From Acinetobacter tibetensis (GTDB lineage Bacteria > Pseudomonadota > Gammaproteobacteria > Pseudomonadales > Moraxellaceae), in the NCBI RefSeq assembly GCF_023824315.1, contig NZ_CP098732.1, positions 868,001 through 932,000 on the forward strand: a stretch of 64,000 nt of DNA, in the 5' to 3' direction. Below are positions 29,805 to 38,891 of the stretch, one piece after another. How positions within the stretch are numbered: the first letter of the stretch is position 1; every line of letters begins with the position of its first letter. The translations under genes were made by a program, and so were the position numbers. The notes below the pieces were generated by a model, which saw nothing but the letters and a program-made list of their open reading frames with translations, was not told the DNA's origin and did no database searches.

Positions 29805-30491
29805 ATGAATAAGTCACTTTTAGAACAGCTTTCTCCAACCAATTGTCAAATTATTTTTATTGATCAGCAACCTCAAATGGCATTTGGTGTACAGTCAATT
29901 GACCGTCAAACTTTAAAAAATAATGTTGTTGGTTTAGCAAAAGCTGCAAAAGTTTTTGATATTCCAACAACGATTACAACAGTAGAGACAGAGAGTTTTT
30001 CTGGACATACATACCCTGAATTACTTGATGTTTTCCCAAATGCTCCACTTTTAGAGCGTACATCAATGAACTCTTGGGATGATCAGAAAGTACGTGATGC
30101 ACTAGCAAAAAATGGTCGTAAAAAAGTAATTGTTTCTGGTCTTTGGACTGAAGTTTGTAATATCACTTTCTCTTTTGGCGCAATGCTAGAAGGCGATTAT
30201 GAAATTTATATGGTAGCTGATGCCTCAGGTGGTACGTCAAAAGAAGCACATGATTATGCTATGCAACGGATGATTCAGGCTGGTGTTATTCCTGTGACTT
30301 GGCAACAGGTTTTACTTGAATGGCAACGTGATTGGGCCAAACGTGAGACTTACGACGCAGTGATGGATATCGTGCGAGAACACTCTGGTGCATATGGCAT
30401 GGGGGTAGATTATGCGTATACCATGGTGCATAAAGCTACAGAAAGAACAAAAAATCAACATGAAGTATTAGCGCCAGTCCCAGCTAAATAA
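29805..30491 (+). CDS. Isochorismatase-family cysteine hydrolase (YcaC-like)
   Basis: A 228-residue cytosolic hydrolase. The catalytic aspartate lies in IIFIDQQPQMAFGVQ near residue 20, the lysine in RKKVIVSGLWTEVCN, and the nucleophilic cysteine is the C of EVCN. This is the Asp-Lys-Cys triad of the isochorismatase/nicotinamidase superfamily. Length and motifs are closest to YcaC-like hydrolases, whose substrates are mostly unknown. I prefer the ATG at 29805; a GTG at 29793 is in frame. It is followed 70 nt later by the amidohydrolase, probably co-transcribed. Confidence 0.85.
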   Translation: MNKSLLEQLSPTNCQIIFIDQQPQMAFGVQSIDRQTLKNNVVGLAKAAKVFDIPTTITTVETESFSGHTYPELLDVFPNAPLLERTSMNSWDDQKVRDALAKNGRKKVIVSGLWTEVCNITFSFGAMLEGDYEIYMVADASGGTSKEAHDYAMQRMIQAGVIPVTWQQVLLEWQRDWAKRETYDAVMDIVREHSGAYGMGVDYAYTMVHKATERTKNQHEVLAPVPAK

Positions 30492-30561
30492 AATTTTTAA
30501 AAATGAGGTATGCAATATGCGCGTTTTAAAAAAATAAATTCAGCTACAAATGGAGAAGATC

Positions 30562-32430
30562 ATGACCGATGTACAGCTGATTCTCAAGAATGGAAAAATA
30601 ACAACACTTGATCCTCAAAAGCCAGAAGTAGAAGCCATAGCCATGGCCGATGGGAAAATTGTGGCGATAGGCGATGAACACAGCATTATGAAGTTGGCAA
30701 AAGATTCAACAAAAATTGTGAGTTTGAATGGTCGTCGTGTGATTCCTGGTTTAAATGACAGTCATTTGCATATTATTCGTGGCGGTTTAAATTACAATAT
30801 GGAACTGCGCTGGGAAGGTGTTCCATCAATTACTGATGCATTAAATCTCTTAAAACAACAAGCCGATAATACACCAGCACCGCAATGGGTACGAGTGGTT
30901 GGTGGCTGGACAGAATTTCAATTTGTTGAAAAGCGTTTACCAACTTTAGCTGAAATTAACAAAGCAGCACCTGACACACCTGTATTTATTTTGCATTTAT
31001 ATGCCAGTGCAATGCTGAATCGCGCTGCCCTAGCTGTGCTTGGTTTTAATAAAGATACGCCAGATCCACCAGGTGGAAGAATTGAACGAGATGAAAAAGG
31101 TGAACCAACAGGATTGCTTCTTGCAACGCCATCTGCCGCTATTCTGTATTCAACCTTGGGGAAAGCACCAAAATTACCTGTAGAAGATCAAGTTAATTCA
31201 ACACGCCATTTTATGCGTGAGCTAAACCGTTTAGGTTTAACTTCAGCAATTGATGCTGGGGGAGGAGGTCAAAACTATCCTGAAGATTACGATGTTATTC
31301 GCGAACTTCATGAAAAAGATCAAATGACAGTTCGTATTGCGTATAACTTATTTGCGCAAAATGCAGGAGCAGAACTTGAAGATTATAAAAAATGGACTGA
31401 AATGACCTTTCCTGGTGATGGTGATTCATTGCTGATGATGAATGGTGCAGGTGAAAACCTGACTTGGTCAGCAGGCGACTTTGAAGATTTCTATGAACCA
31501 CGTCCTGATTTGCCTGAAAAAATGGAAGGTGAACTAGAAGCTATTGTCGAGCATTTATCTGATAAGAAATGGCCGTTCCGAATCCATGCGACTTATGATG
31601 AAAGCATTGCCCGTTTATTAGATGTCTTTGAGCGTGTAAATGGGAAAAAGCCATTCGAGACCCGCTTTATTATTGACCATGCTGAAACAGTATCTGAAAA
31701 AAATATAGAGCGAATTGGTGCATTAGGGGGAGGGATCGCGATTCAGCATCGCATGGCATATCAAGGTGAAATTTTTGTACAGCGTTATGGTGCAGAAGCT
31801 GCAAAAGATACACCACCTGTGAAAAAAATGCTTGAGCTAGGCGTTCCAGTTGGTGCGGGTACAGATGCAACACGTGTGGCATCTTACAATCCGTGGGTGT
31901 GTTTAGCTTGGCTAACAACAGGAAAAACAGTGGGTGGTTTGCCGCTTTATGATGAGAAAGATTTGCTTGATCGTCAGACTGCGTTAAAACTTTGGACGAA
32001 AGGTTCTGCATGGTTTTCAGGAGAACAAAGTCAAAAAGGTGCATTAGTAACTGGTGAACATGCTGATTTAGTCGTACTTTCTGATGACTACTTTGCTGTT
32101 GAAGGCGATGAGATCCAGTTTATCGAATCAGTGATGACGATTATGAACGGTAAAGTTGTTTATGCAGGTGCTGAATTTAAACAAGAAGATCCACCGCTTC
32201 CACCAGCTTCTCCTGAGTGGTCTCCAGTCAAACGCTTTGGTGGGCAATGGCGTAAGTCCGAAAACCGTAATGCACCTTCCTTACAACCTTTACAAAGCGG
32301 TTCATGTGCTTGTTCTAGTAGTTGCGGTATGCATGCACATTCACATGCGTGGATGCTTGATATTCCTGTGAATGATAAAGATAAAAAAGCATTCTGGGGA
32401 GCGTTAGGCTGTTCATGTTTTGCTTTCTAA
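30562..32430 (+). CDS. YtcJ-type metal-dependent amidohydrolase with Cys/His-rich tail
   Basis: A 622-residue enzyme of the amidohydrolase superfamily. GRRVIPGLNDSHLHI holds the first metal ligands. FIIDHAETVSE and GAGTDATRVASYNPW hold later ligands. The TIM barrel spans roughly residues 60-560. The last 45 residues form an unusual tail containing CACSSSCGMHAHSHAW and GCSCFAF. GGAGAAG precedes the ATG at 30562. Hydrolysis of an amide or cyclic imide is expected; together with the upstream cysteine hydrolase this suggests stepwise breakdown of a nitrogenous compound. Confidence 0.85.
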   Translation: MTDVQLILKNGKITTLDPQKPEVEAIAMADGKIVAIGDEHSIMKLAKDSTKIVSLNGRRVIPGLNDSHLHIIRGGLNYNMELRWEGVPSITDALNLLKQQADNTPAPQWVRVVGGWTEFQFVEKRLPTLAEINKAAPDTPVFILHLYASAMLNRAALAVLGFNKDTPDPPGGRIERDEKGEPTGLLLATPSAAILYSTLGKAPKLPVEDQVNSTRHFMRELNRLGLTSAIDAGGGGQNYPEDYDVIRELHEKDQMTVRIAYNLFAQNAGAELEDYKKWTEMTFPGDGDSLLMMNGAGENLTWSAGDFEDFYEPRPDLPEKMEGELEAIVEHLSDKKWPFRIHATYDESIARLLDVFERVNGKKPFETRFIIDHAETVSEKNIERIGALGGGIAIQHRMAYQGEIFVQRYGAEAAKDTPPVKKMLELGVPVGAGTDATRVASYNPWVCLAWLTTGKTVGGLPLYDEKDLLDRQTALKLWTKGSAWFSGEQSQKGALVTGEHADLVVLSDDYFAVEGDEIQFIESVMTIMNGKVVYAGAEFKQEDPPLPPASPEWSPVKRFGGQWRKSENRNAPSLQPLQSGSCACSSSCGMHAHSHAWMLDIPVNDKDKKAFWGALGCSCFAF

Positions 32431-32437
32431 ATGCTAT

Positions 32438-32472
32438 TTGAAAAAACCCACCTGAAATAGGGTGGGTTTTAG
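32438..32472 (+). terminator. Terminator-like hairpin after the amidohydrolase gene
   Basis: AAAACCCACC-TGAAATA-GGGTGGGTTTT is a strong stem with only four T residues, ending ten bases before the XapX start. It may act as a partial terminator. Confidence 0.6.
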
Positions 32473-32482
32473 AGAGTCTTTC

Positions 32483-32647
32483 ATGAAAATGTATCTTATT
32501 TCTTTGGCAGCAGGACTGCTTGTAGGTGTTCTGTATTACCTACTCAATGTGAAATCCCCAGCCCCTCCATTGGTTGCACTATGTGGCTTATTGGGTATGG
32601 TGATTGGTGAGCAACTGATCCCTATGATTAAAAATTTAATGAGTTAA
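32483..32647 (+). CDS. XapX-domain small membrane protein
   Basis: A 54-residue protein with two membrane segments: YLISLAAGLLVGVLYYLL, the connecting NVKSPAPPLVALCGLLGMVIGE, and a short tail. The SPAPP-x-V-A-L-x-GLLGM pattern is the XapX (DUF1427) motif. Its role is unknown; it is often found beside hydrolase and transport genes. The ATG at 32483 follows GAGAG. An upstream GTG at 32462 would start within the hairpin. Confidence 0.8.
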   Translation: MKMYLISLAAGLLVGVLYYLLNVKSPAPPLVALCGLLGMVIGEQLIPMIKNLMS

Positions 32648-32685
32648 AAACAAAAGCTTTTGAATAAATGATGTGAATTCATCTA

Positions 32686-33335
32686 GGAAAACTTCTAAGT
32701 TTTAATGCAGGTTATGTCGACACAGCAAGTTTTTAGCATTGCACGGGCTATTTGCTACACCTGTAACGGGTACTTTGGGGGTGGCTTTAGTCTCAGATAG
32801 CCACGCTGGTGCATGAGTGAAACTTGCTACTTTGCCCATGTTCTGTATTACAGTTTTGTTGATGAAATTGTTTAATCAGCAATTTTTAAAACTCCAGAAA
32901 AACTCCTATACATTTCTTCCAAAGCTTATGTTTGTGTTTTTTAGTTTAGATGCTGTATTTTCAGTTTTTATTTACTTTGTCCTAATTACGATATGGTCAT
33001 GAGTTTTATTGTTGGTATGTTGCTAGTTTTGGCAATGGTAATACAAAAAGCCATGCATCGTATTCATTGGATCAAAGGATCTCTGACCATGGTGATGACA
33101 GGTTCAATTACACAGCTTATGCTTGATATGGGGGAACTTTTCTCTAATCCTACTACAGAAAAAATCACAGATTTATCAACGGTTATATTCAATCTTGCTG
33201 ACTATGTTTAGTTTCACTTTGGGATGTGTAGTTGCTGTGATCGTATATAAGTTTACGCTTTCATCGCTGGTTATTGTTCCATCGATCTTATTGATTTTGA
33301 CTTATATCTATCGAGAAAATTATAAAAAAGCCTAA
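32686..33335 (+). pseudogene. Frameshifted DUF1275 (YoaK-family) membrane protein
   Basis: Fragments in different frames together give a DUF1275 protein parallel to the intact gene downstream: FNAGYVDTASF (32701-32731), LALHGLFATPVTGTLG after a slip in a T run, VKLATLPMFCITVLLMK after a TGA at 32814, then GMLLVLAMVIQKAMH and SITQLMLDMGELF in a shifted frame, and finally FTLGCVVAVIVYKF in another. At least three frameshifts and one stop make it non-functional. Confidence 0.8.
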
Positions 33336-33369
33336 TTTTTATATGATTTAATTTATTCAGGATTTAAAA

Positions 33370-34077
33370 ATGGAAAATGTAGAAACGGTTAAAACTAAAG
33401 GGTTTTGGAGTATTTGTCGAGATCCAATTTTACTGACCATTGTAGGTGGTGCAATTGATACCATTGGTTTTATTGCATTATTTGGTTTTTTTACTGCACA
33501 CGTGACAGGAAACTTAGTCTTGGCGGGCGCAGCATGGGTCAAAGGTGGGCCTGGTATTTGGATTAAACTTGGTGCAATCCCATTATTTATTTTAACTGTG
33601 GTAATTACCAAATATTGGATTGACCGCAGCATGCAAAAACACATCACTTTAAGTTATTTGTTTTTGGGTGAAGCCATTTTTTTAACAGGTTTTATGCTTG
33701 CAGGACTGTATTTTGAACCATTTAAAGATGCCGATAGTGTAACAGTGGCAATTACAGGTGGTTTAGGTCTAATTGCGTTAGCGATTCGAAATACCTCAAG
33801 TAAAACCTTAATTAAACACATCAGCCCAAGTACGATGATGACAGGTAATACTACACAGCTTGGGATTGATATTTCAAATTATCTGCGAAAAAAAAGTGAT
33901 GATAACAAACATAAGTTACAACATAGCTTAAGTATAGTCATTGGTTTTGTAATTGGCGCATTTTTAGGTGCATTTTTATATGTTTACTTAGATTTTTGGA
34001 GTGTTGCTTTCTTTATTATTCCTGTGTTGTATTTGTCTTATCTTGCTGCAAAACAAAGATTTGTTGAGCCGCAATAG
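33370..34077 (+). CDS. DUF1275 (YoaK-family) membrane protein
   Basis: A 235-residue inner-membrane protein with about six spans. The family signature is VGGAIDTIGFIALFGFFTAHVTGNLV at residues 18-43, and STMMTGNTTQLGIDI is the internally repeated counterpart. DUF1275 members are thought to be transporters, but no substrate is established. It lies 34 nt after a decayed relative and 9 nt before the TMEM175-like gene, suggesting a membrane-protein operon. Confidence 0.85.
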   Translation: MENVETVKTKGFWSICRDPILLTIVGGAIDTIGFIALFGFFTAHVTGNLVLAGAAWVKGGPGIWIKLGAIPLFILTVVITKYWIDRSMQKHITLSYLFLGEAIFLTGFMLAGLYFEPFKDADSVTVAITGGLGLIALAIRNTSSKTLIKHISPSTMMTGNTTQLGIDISNYLRKKSDDNKHKLQHSLSIVIGFVIGAFLGAFLYVYLDFWSVAFFIIPVLYLSYLAAKQRFVEPQ

Positions 34078-34086
34078 GAGTAACAG

Positions 34087-34671
34087 ATGAATAAACTCCG
34101 ATTAGAAACAATCAGTGATGGAATTTTTGCAATTATTATTACGGTCATGCTATTGGAGCTTAAAATTCCTGAAGGTCAGGATTTATCAGCACTAAAAGAT
34201 GAATTACATCTGATTTTTAGTTATATCCTGAGTTTCATTTATGTCGGAATTTATTGGAATAATCATCATCATTTATTCCAAGTGGTGAAAAGCATTAATG
34301 GAAAAATTTTATGGATAAATTTACACCTAATGTTTTGGTTAACCATGATTCCGTTGACCACAGGGTGGTCTTCTTATAGCAATTATGCCCAAATACCGAC
34401 AGCGCTGTATGCATTTATTCTTTTTATGTGTTCATTGTCCTATCATTTGTTGGAAAAAACGCTTATCAAGTCAGAGGGAGTGGACTCCTTAGCTGCCAAC
34501 TTGCTAGGTAAAGACAATAAATTATTTATTTCTGTAATACTTTACGGCACATCCATTTTTCTCAGTTTTATCAATACAAAATTGACATTACTTACTTTGG
34601 GAATGCTGGCAATTTTTTGGTTTTTACCCAATAAAAAGATTGAACAATATTTTAAAGAACATCAAAGCTAA
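34087..34671 (+). CDS. TMEM175/DUF1211-family membrane protein, possible K+ channel
   Basis: A 194-residue protein with about six spans. The N-terminal RLETISDGIFAIIITVMLLELKIP matches the (F/I)SDGxFAIxxT signature of bacterial TMEM175 proteins, some of which are potassium-selective channels. YWNNHHHLF and the NLHLMFWLTMIPL helix also fit. Its start, with AGGAG upstream, is 9 nt after the DUF1275 stop. Ion conduction is inferred from the family. Confidence 0.85.
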   Translation: MNKLRLETISDGIFAIIITVMLLELKIPEGQDLSALKDELHLIFSYILSFIYVGIYWNNHHHLFQVVKSINGKILWINLHLMFWLTMIPLTTGWSSYSNYAQIPTALYAFILFMCSLSYHLLEKTLIKSEGVDSLAANLLGKDNKLFISVILYGTSIFLSFINTKLTLLTLGMLAIFWFLPNKKIEQYFKEHQS

Positions 34672-34893
34672 CAGTGATCAGGGTGTCATGATTTGAATTG
34701 AGCAATTACAAAGCTGATCCACTTTGTTGTTTTGTTAAATACATGTAAAATTACATTTAAAAATACTGATACCAGATTTGTGAAAATAATAAATAAAGTG
34801 TATTGTTTTTATGCTAGGTTGCGTTAAAATCATCCCAAAGGATGAGTTTATGAATAATAATCAGCGATAAACTTCATGTAAAAGAACATCAAT

Positions 34894-36315
34894 ATGGATA
34901 TGAGTCAGATGAATAGTAACATGTTGTTAAATGGTGAAACGGTTGTTGGTCAGGGCGAAGCTTTTGCAGTATTAAATCCTGCAACAGAGCAAACGATTGT
35001 CGAGATGAACAGTGCAACAGTTGAACAAGTTGATCAAGCTGTACAAGCTGCGCGTGCTGCATTTAAAACATGGCAGCATGTGACTGATCAGACGATTAAT
35101 GAAAGTTTTCTGAAAATTGCACAAGATATTCGCGCAGAAACTAATGAAATTGCTCAGTTGATTACCACTGAACAGGGTAAACCGTTAGCTTTGGCACAAT
35201 TTGAAGTTGAAGCTGGTGCAAATTGGATTGAATACATAACCAGTTTGGAAGTGCCAGTCGAAACCATTGCCGATCCGAGTGGCAAGACAATAAAGGTCTA
35301 TAACCGTCCGTTGGGTGTTGTGGCTTCAATTACCCCTTGGAATTGGCCATTTATGATTGCAATCTGGCATTTCCTTCCTGCGCTGAAAACCAAAAATACC
35401 GTGGTGAACAAACCATCTGAATTTACCCCACTCAGCACGATTAAACTGGTTGAAATTATTAACCGTCATTTGCCAAAAGGTGTGTGTAATATTGTCTTAG
35501 GTAAAGGCGATGTAGGTCAGGCACTGAGTGAACATATAGATGTTGATAAAGTCACGTTTACAGGCTCAACGCGTACTGGTCAAAGCATTCTAAAACATTC
35601 GGTAAATACCTTAAAGAGTGTGGTGCTTGAGTTGGGCGGCAATGATGTCGGGATTGTATTAGATGATGTCGATGTCGATGTTGCCGCCGAAAAAATCTTT
35701 GGTTCTGCATTCTTGAATATGGGGCAAACCTGCGCAGCATTAAAGCGCTTATATGTACACGAAAATGTTTATGATGCGCTTACACAGAAACTAACTCAAA
35801 TCGCCAATGCGCAAGTGGTCGGTAATGGATTAGATTCAACGACTACATTTGGTCCAATTCAAAACCATGTGCAATATAATAAAGTCAAAGGCATGATTGA
35901 GGATGCTGTGGCACAAGGTGGTCAGATTATCACTGAGGCGAAAAAAGTAAGTGAGCATGGCTATTTTATTCCACCAACGTTAGTGACCAACGTCACAGAA
36001 GGCATGCCTTTGGTCGATGAAGAACAGTTTGGTCCAGTCTTACCAATCATCAAATTTAGTGATGTTGATAATGTGATTGAACGTGCCAACAAGAGTATTT
36101 TTGGTTTAGGTGGTTCAGTTTGGAGCAAAGATTTAGATCGTGCACAAGAAATTGCCAGCAGACTTGAAACAGGTACGGTTTGGATTAATAGCCATTCTGA
36201 TGTTTCACCTGCGGCCGAGTTTGGCGGCTGGAAAATGTCGGGTTTAGGTTACTCTTTTGGTTTAAGTGGATTATTATTGTTTACACATAAACAAGCCATT
36301 CATATTTCTCAATAA
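34894..36315 (+). CDS. NAD(P)-dependent aldehyde dehydrogenase
   Basis: A 473-residue cytosolic enzyme that oxidises an aldehyde to an acid. Motifs in order: ITPWNWPFMIAIWHFLPAL, KPSEFTPLS, FTGSTRTGQ in the cofactor fold, the general-base glutamate in LELGGND, and the nucleophilic cysteine in MGQTCAA. Length fits the superfamily. ATGs at 34894 and 34909 are both possible. It sits between the membrane-protein genes and a LuxR regulator; the aldehyde is unknown but may derive from the local amidohydrolase pathway. Confidence 0.92.
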   Translation: MDMSQMNSNMLLNGETVVGQGEAFAVLNPATEQTIVEMNSATVEQVDQAVQAARAAFKTWQHVTDQTINESFLKIAQDIRAETNEIAQLITTEQGKPLALAQFEVEAGANWIEYITSLEVPVETIADPSGKTIKVYNRPLGVVASITPWNWPFMIAIWHFLPALKTKNTVVNKPSEFTPLSTIKLVEIINRHLPKGVCNIVLGKGDVGQALSEHIDVDKVTFTGSTRTGQSILKHSVNTLKSVVLELGGNDVGIVLDDVDVDVAAEKIFGSAFLNMGQTCAALKRLYVHENVYDALTQKLTQIANAQVVGNGLDSTTTFGPIQNHVQYNKVKGMIEDAVAQGGQIITEAKKVSEHGYFIPPTLVTNVTEGMPLVDEEQFGPVLPIIKFSDVDNVIERANKSIFGLGGSVWSKDLDRAQEIASRLETGTVWINSHSDVSPAAEFGGWKMSGLGYSFGLSGLLLFTHKQAIHISQ

Positions 36316-36515
36316 TGAGAAAAATAGATCAATATGTGTGATTTATGAGAGAGATTCTAGGTTTTAATATACTTGTGTATTGATTATATTAAAACCGTAG
36401 AAAATATTCTAAATAAATATTTTTGAATATACATCGGTCACCTTATTTATTGGCAGGAAGCTAATAGTTTTGTTCTATTTATTAGATTAAATTTTCAAAA
36501 GGATGATGAAAATTT

Positions 36516-37178
36516 ATGTTTAATCATAATTTTATTCAGCAATTTAGCCAGAATTTTATTGCTCAAATCAAACACGCTTCCGATATTGATGGTTTTCTAA
36601 CATATAAAATTGATAATATTCAACATGCCTATGATTTTGAGCAAGGTGGAATATCAAAAAGTGCAATTGATGAATATTTAAATGGCAAAATTGAATATGA
36701 TCCTGTGAGCTTTCAGCATTTTTATCATGATGATCAGAACATTGTACTTTTGGGGCAACATCAACCCAATGAAATATTTTTAAATTTTATGCAGCGCTGG
36801 CAAGTTGAAGATACTGCTGAATTTTTCTTCAGAAAGCGCGATGGACAACCGATTTTTGGTTTGAGTATTTTTAGAGAATGGGGCAAAGTCAAATTTAATC
36901 AGCAAGAAAAGAAAATATTTGAAGCTTTTCATAGATTATCTATCGATCACTTTCATCATCATGTCGATATGATTAACAAAGATAAAATCATGGATCAATA
37001 TCAATTAACCAAAAAAGAAATTGTGGTTTTGGAGGAATTATTTACAAATTTGGAAGCCATTCAAATTTCCAAAAAACTCAATTGTAGTTTGTCGACCATA
37101 AAAACGCATGTCCAACATATTTATCAGAAATTAAATGTAAATAGCAGACAAGAATTGGTGTGTAAACTAATCAGATAG
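36516..37178 (+). CDS. LuxR-type transcriptional regulator
   Basis: A 220-residue regulator. Residues 1-150 resemble an autoinducer-binding-like sensory domain in size and position but lack recognisable acyl-homoserine-lactone residues. The C-terminal LuxR helix-turn-helix reads YQLTKKEIVVLEELFTN, AIQISKKLNCSLSTIKTHVQ and IYQKLNVNSRQELV. GGATGATG precedes the ATG. AT-rich like the rest of the island, it probably regulates the aldehyde dehydrogenase or neighbours. No LuxI-type synthase is nearby. Confidence 0.85.
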   Translation: MFNHNFIQQFSQNFIAQIKHASDIDGFLTYKIDNIQHAYDFEQGGISKSAIDEYLNGKIEYDPVSFQHFYHDDQNIVLLGQHQPNEIFLNFMQRWQVEDTAEFFFRKRDGQPIFGLSIFREWGKVKFNQQEKKIFEAFHRLSIDHFHHHVDMINKDKIMDQYQLTKKEIVVLEELFTNLEAIQISKKLNCSLSTIKTHVQHIYQKLNVNSRQELVCKLIR

Positions 37179-37705
37179 TCAGACATTTAATATATTCTAT
37201 AACAATTTTTTTTATATCAATCCATAAAGATATTGTTGGATTTAAGTGCTTCGTATTTATGCTGGGTTTATGCCGAAAATCTATTTATAACGGCTTATTC
37301 AGCAATAAACAGTAAAATATAGACGGAAAGACTTGGAAAATTGATCGGCTATTATGCTCTTAGTTTGACGAAGGTAAAGAAACTGCGCATTAAATTATTT
37401 GGTTGCGAACTCGGTGCCAAGTATTTTCAAAGTAAGTGAAAGAGGTGAACGTTCATGAGCTACTCTAAACACATTTATAGAAGTAGGCAGACCTCATACA
37501 CGAATTTTGGTTTGAAATTAAATGATTGAGGAAAACTTTAACTTTTAATCTAACTCAGCTATGCATGGTTAAAAGCAAATTCAAATAGACATATGCAACT
37601 GAGGATAATGTTTCTGGATGCTGCATCTAGACGATACATCGACTGAAAGTGATTTTAAAGGAAAGGGTTTGTTGTGGATAAGCTATTATTCTTATATAAA
37701 ATAAA
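37179..37705. other. Gene-free stretch downstream of 6S RNA
   Basis: About 525 bases with no supported gene, bounded by the LuxR gene and the 6S RNA. The ygfA gene that often follows 6S RNA is not here. It probably marks the junction between accessory and core DNA. Confidence 0.5.
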
Positions 37706-37886
37706 GCACTCCGATGATGCCGCTGCATGTGTCGTTACCCTGAACCCGATGAGTTCAAGGTGGACGCGACGTATACTTGCTGGGTTTCCCACTCGAAGGC
37801 GGGCATACACTCTAAATATACAGAACGCAATCCATAAGTTTAAGTATCGGCAGGGGAATAGACCCGCTGGCGAACATCTCAGAGTT
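37706..37886 (-). ncRNA. ssrS: 6S RNA
   Basis: Read on the minus strand, the roughly 181-nt transcript begins AACTCTGAGATGTTCGCCAG and ends CGGCATCATCGGAGT. These ends pair with each other and closely match the closing stem of E. coli 6S RNA. CACCTTGAACTCATCGGGTT and ACGACACAT in the 3' half also match. The central bubble mimics an open promoter and sequesters sigma-70 polymerase. It lies just downstream of zapA, the conserved position of this gene in gammaproteobacteria. Confidence 0.92.
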
Positions 37887-37892
37887 AAGCCT

Positions 37893-37920
37893 AGTATAAC
37901 GGATAAACCCATACTGGCAA
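37893..37920 (-). promoter_or_regulatory. Sigma-70 promoter of 6S RNA
   Basis: On the minus strand TTGCCA (37915-37920), 16 nt, TATACT (37893-37898), six bases before the predicted 5' end. Confidence 0.8.
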
Positions 37921-37988
37921 ATCATCGTAGGCAAAGAACTGTAAAATTAAGTGCTATTTGTCGAGAGATTATGCAAATAAACGTGAAA

Positions 37989-38273
37989 CTAGGTAAGCGT
38001 TTTGACATCTTCAAGAATGGTGCTGAGTAAACGTTCACAATGTGCATATTCCTGTAAGGATTTATTCATTGCGAGCACTTCTTGCATAAGCTCAAGAGCA
38101 ACCATAATAATCAGTTTACTAGGTTCAATGCGCGGTGCTTGACGTCGAAATTCATCATATTTGTCATTCAGCAATTGTGCAGCACGTTCCAACTCTGGCT
38201 TTTTATCTTCTGTGGTGGCTAAACGAAAGCTATGTCCCAATACACGCAGTTCAACAGGAATTTGTTCACTCAT
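37989..38273 (-). CDS. zapA: Cell division protein ZapA
   Basis: A 94-residue cytosolic protein that bundles FtsZ filaments at the division ring. The N-terminal VELRVLGHSFRLAT strand pair, LERAAQLLNDKYDEFR, and the long helix IIMVALELMQEVLAMNKSLQEY match the family. Its start overlaps the stop of the upstream coiled-coil gene by 4 nt (ATGA), so the two are translationally coupled. 6S RNA lies downstream, as in other gammaproteobacteria. Confidence 0.93.
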   Translation of the reverse strand: MSEQIPVELRVLGHSFRLATTEDKKPELERAAQLLNDKYDEFRRQAPRIEPSKLIIMVALELMQEVLAMNKSLQEYAHCERLLSTILEDVKTLT

Positions 38274-38827
38274 GATTGCATTTCCTCATTTACTTCGGTG
38301 GGATGGGCCAATTGTTGAATTTCTTGTGCATGCTGGTCTTGTTCAGTGCCTAAAATAGATAGGCGCTGAATAATCGTTTCCACTTTGGTGCGTGCCAACT
38401 CATTTTTTTGTAACAATCTATCACGTTCCTGCTGCAAACTTTGAATTTCTTGCTGCGCATGACGTTGTTCATTCTGCATTTTTTCTTTAATGACACGTAA
38501 TTCATTACGTTCACTTAAAATATCCTGAAAGCGATTTTTTAAATCGGTACAGCTTTTTTCCAAACGGCTATAACGGTCTGCTAAAGCAGTTGCATCGGTA
38601 TTCAGTTGCTTAAATTGGGACTGGACCTCAGTCAATTGCTCTGTAAGGTTCTCAATTTCTTCTTGTTTTTTGGTAATGATACCGTTTTTATGCACAACTT
38701 GGGCGTGATGCTGCTCAGCTACTGTTGCGCTGGCTTCAGTTAATGCATTATTTTCAGTTTCATAATGCGTGAGTCGGGATTTTAAAACGCCAATATGCGC
38801 CTGTAGACGCTGTAATTCTTCTAACAT
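38270..38827 (-). CDS. Coiled-coil protein upstream of zapA
   Basis: A 185-residue protein that is almost wholly coiled coil from residue 1 to about 165 (heptad stretches such as EIENLTEQLTEVQSQFKQL and EIQSLQQERDRLLQ), with no signal or membrane span. I start at MLEELQRLQAHIG (38827). A longer frame to 38986 would overlap the divergent ygfB gene. The 4-nt overlap with zapA suggests a division role, possibly ZapB-like, but I see no direct homology. Confidence 0.75.
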   Translation of the reverse strand: MLEELQRLQAHIGVLKSRLTHYETENNALTEASATVAEQHHAQVVHKNGIITKKQEEIENLTEQLTEVQSQFKQLNTDATALADRYSRLEKSCTDLKNRFQDILSERNELRVIKEKMQNEQRHAQQEIQSLQQERDRLLQKNELARTKVETIIQRLSILGTEQDQHAQEIQQLAHPTEVNEEMQS

Positions 38828-38891
38828 AACGTAGTCGCACAGTGTTGCAAACAAAGGTAATATATAAGAAGTATAGAGATTGGATAAACGA

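Noticed and set aside
37655..38030. Open frames of 85 and 118 codons on opposite strands
   Set aside because: They overlap the 6S RNA and its promoter; the products resemble nothing and the RNA call explains the sequence.
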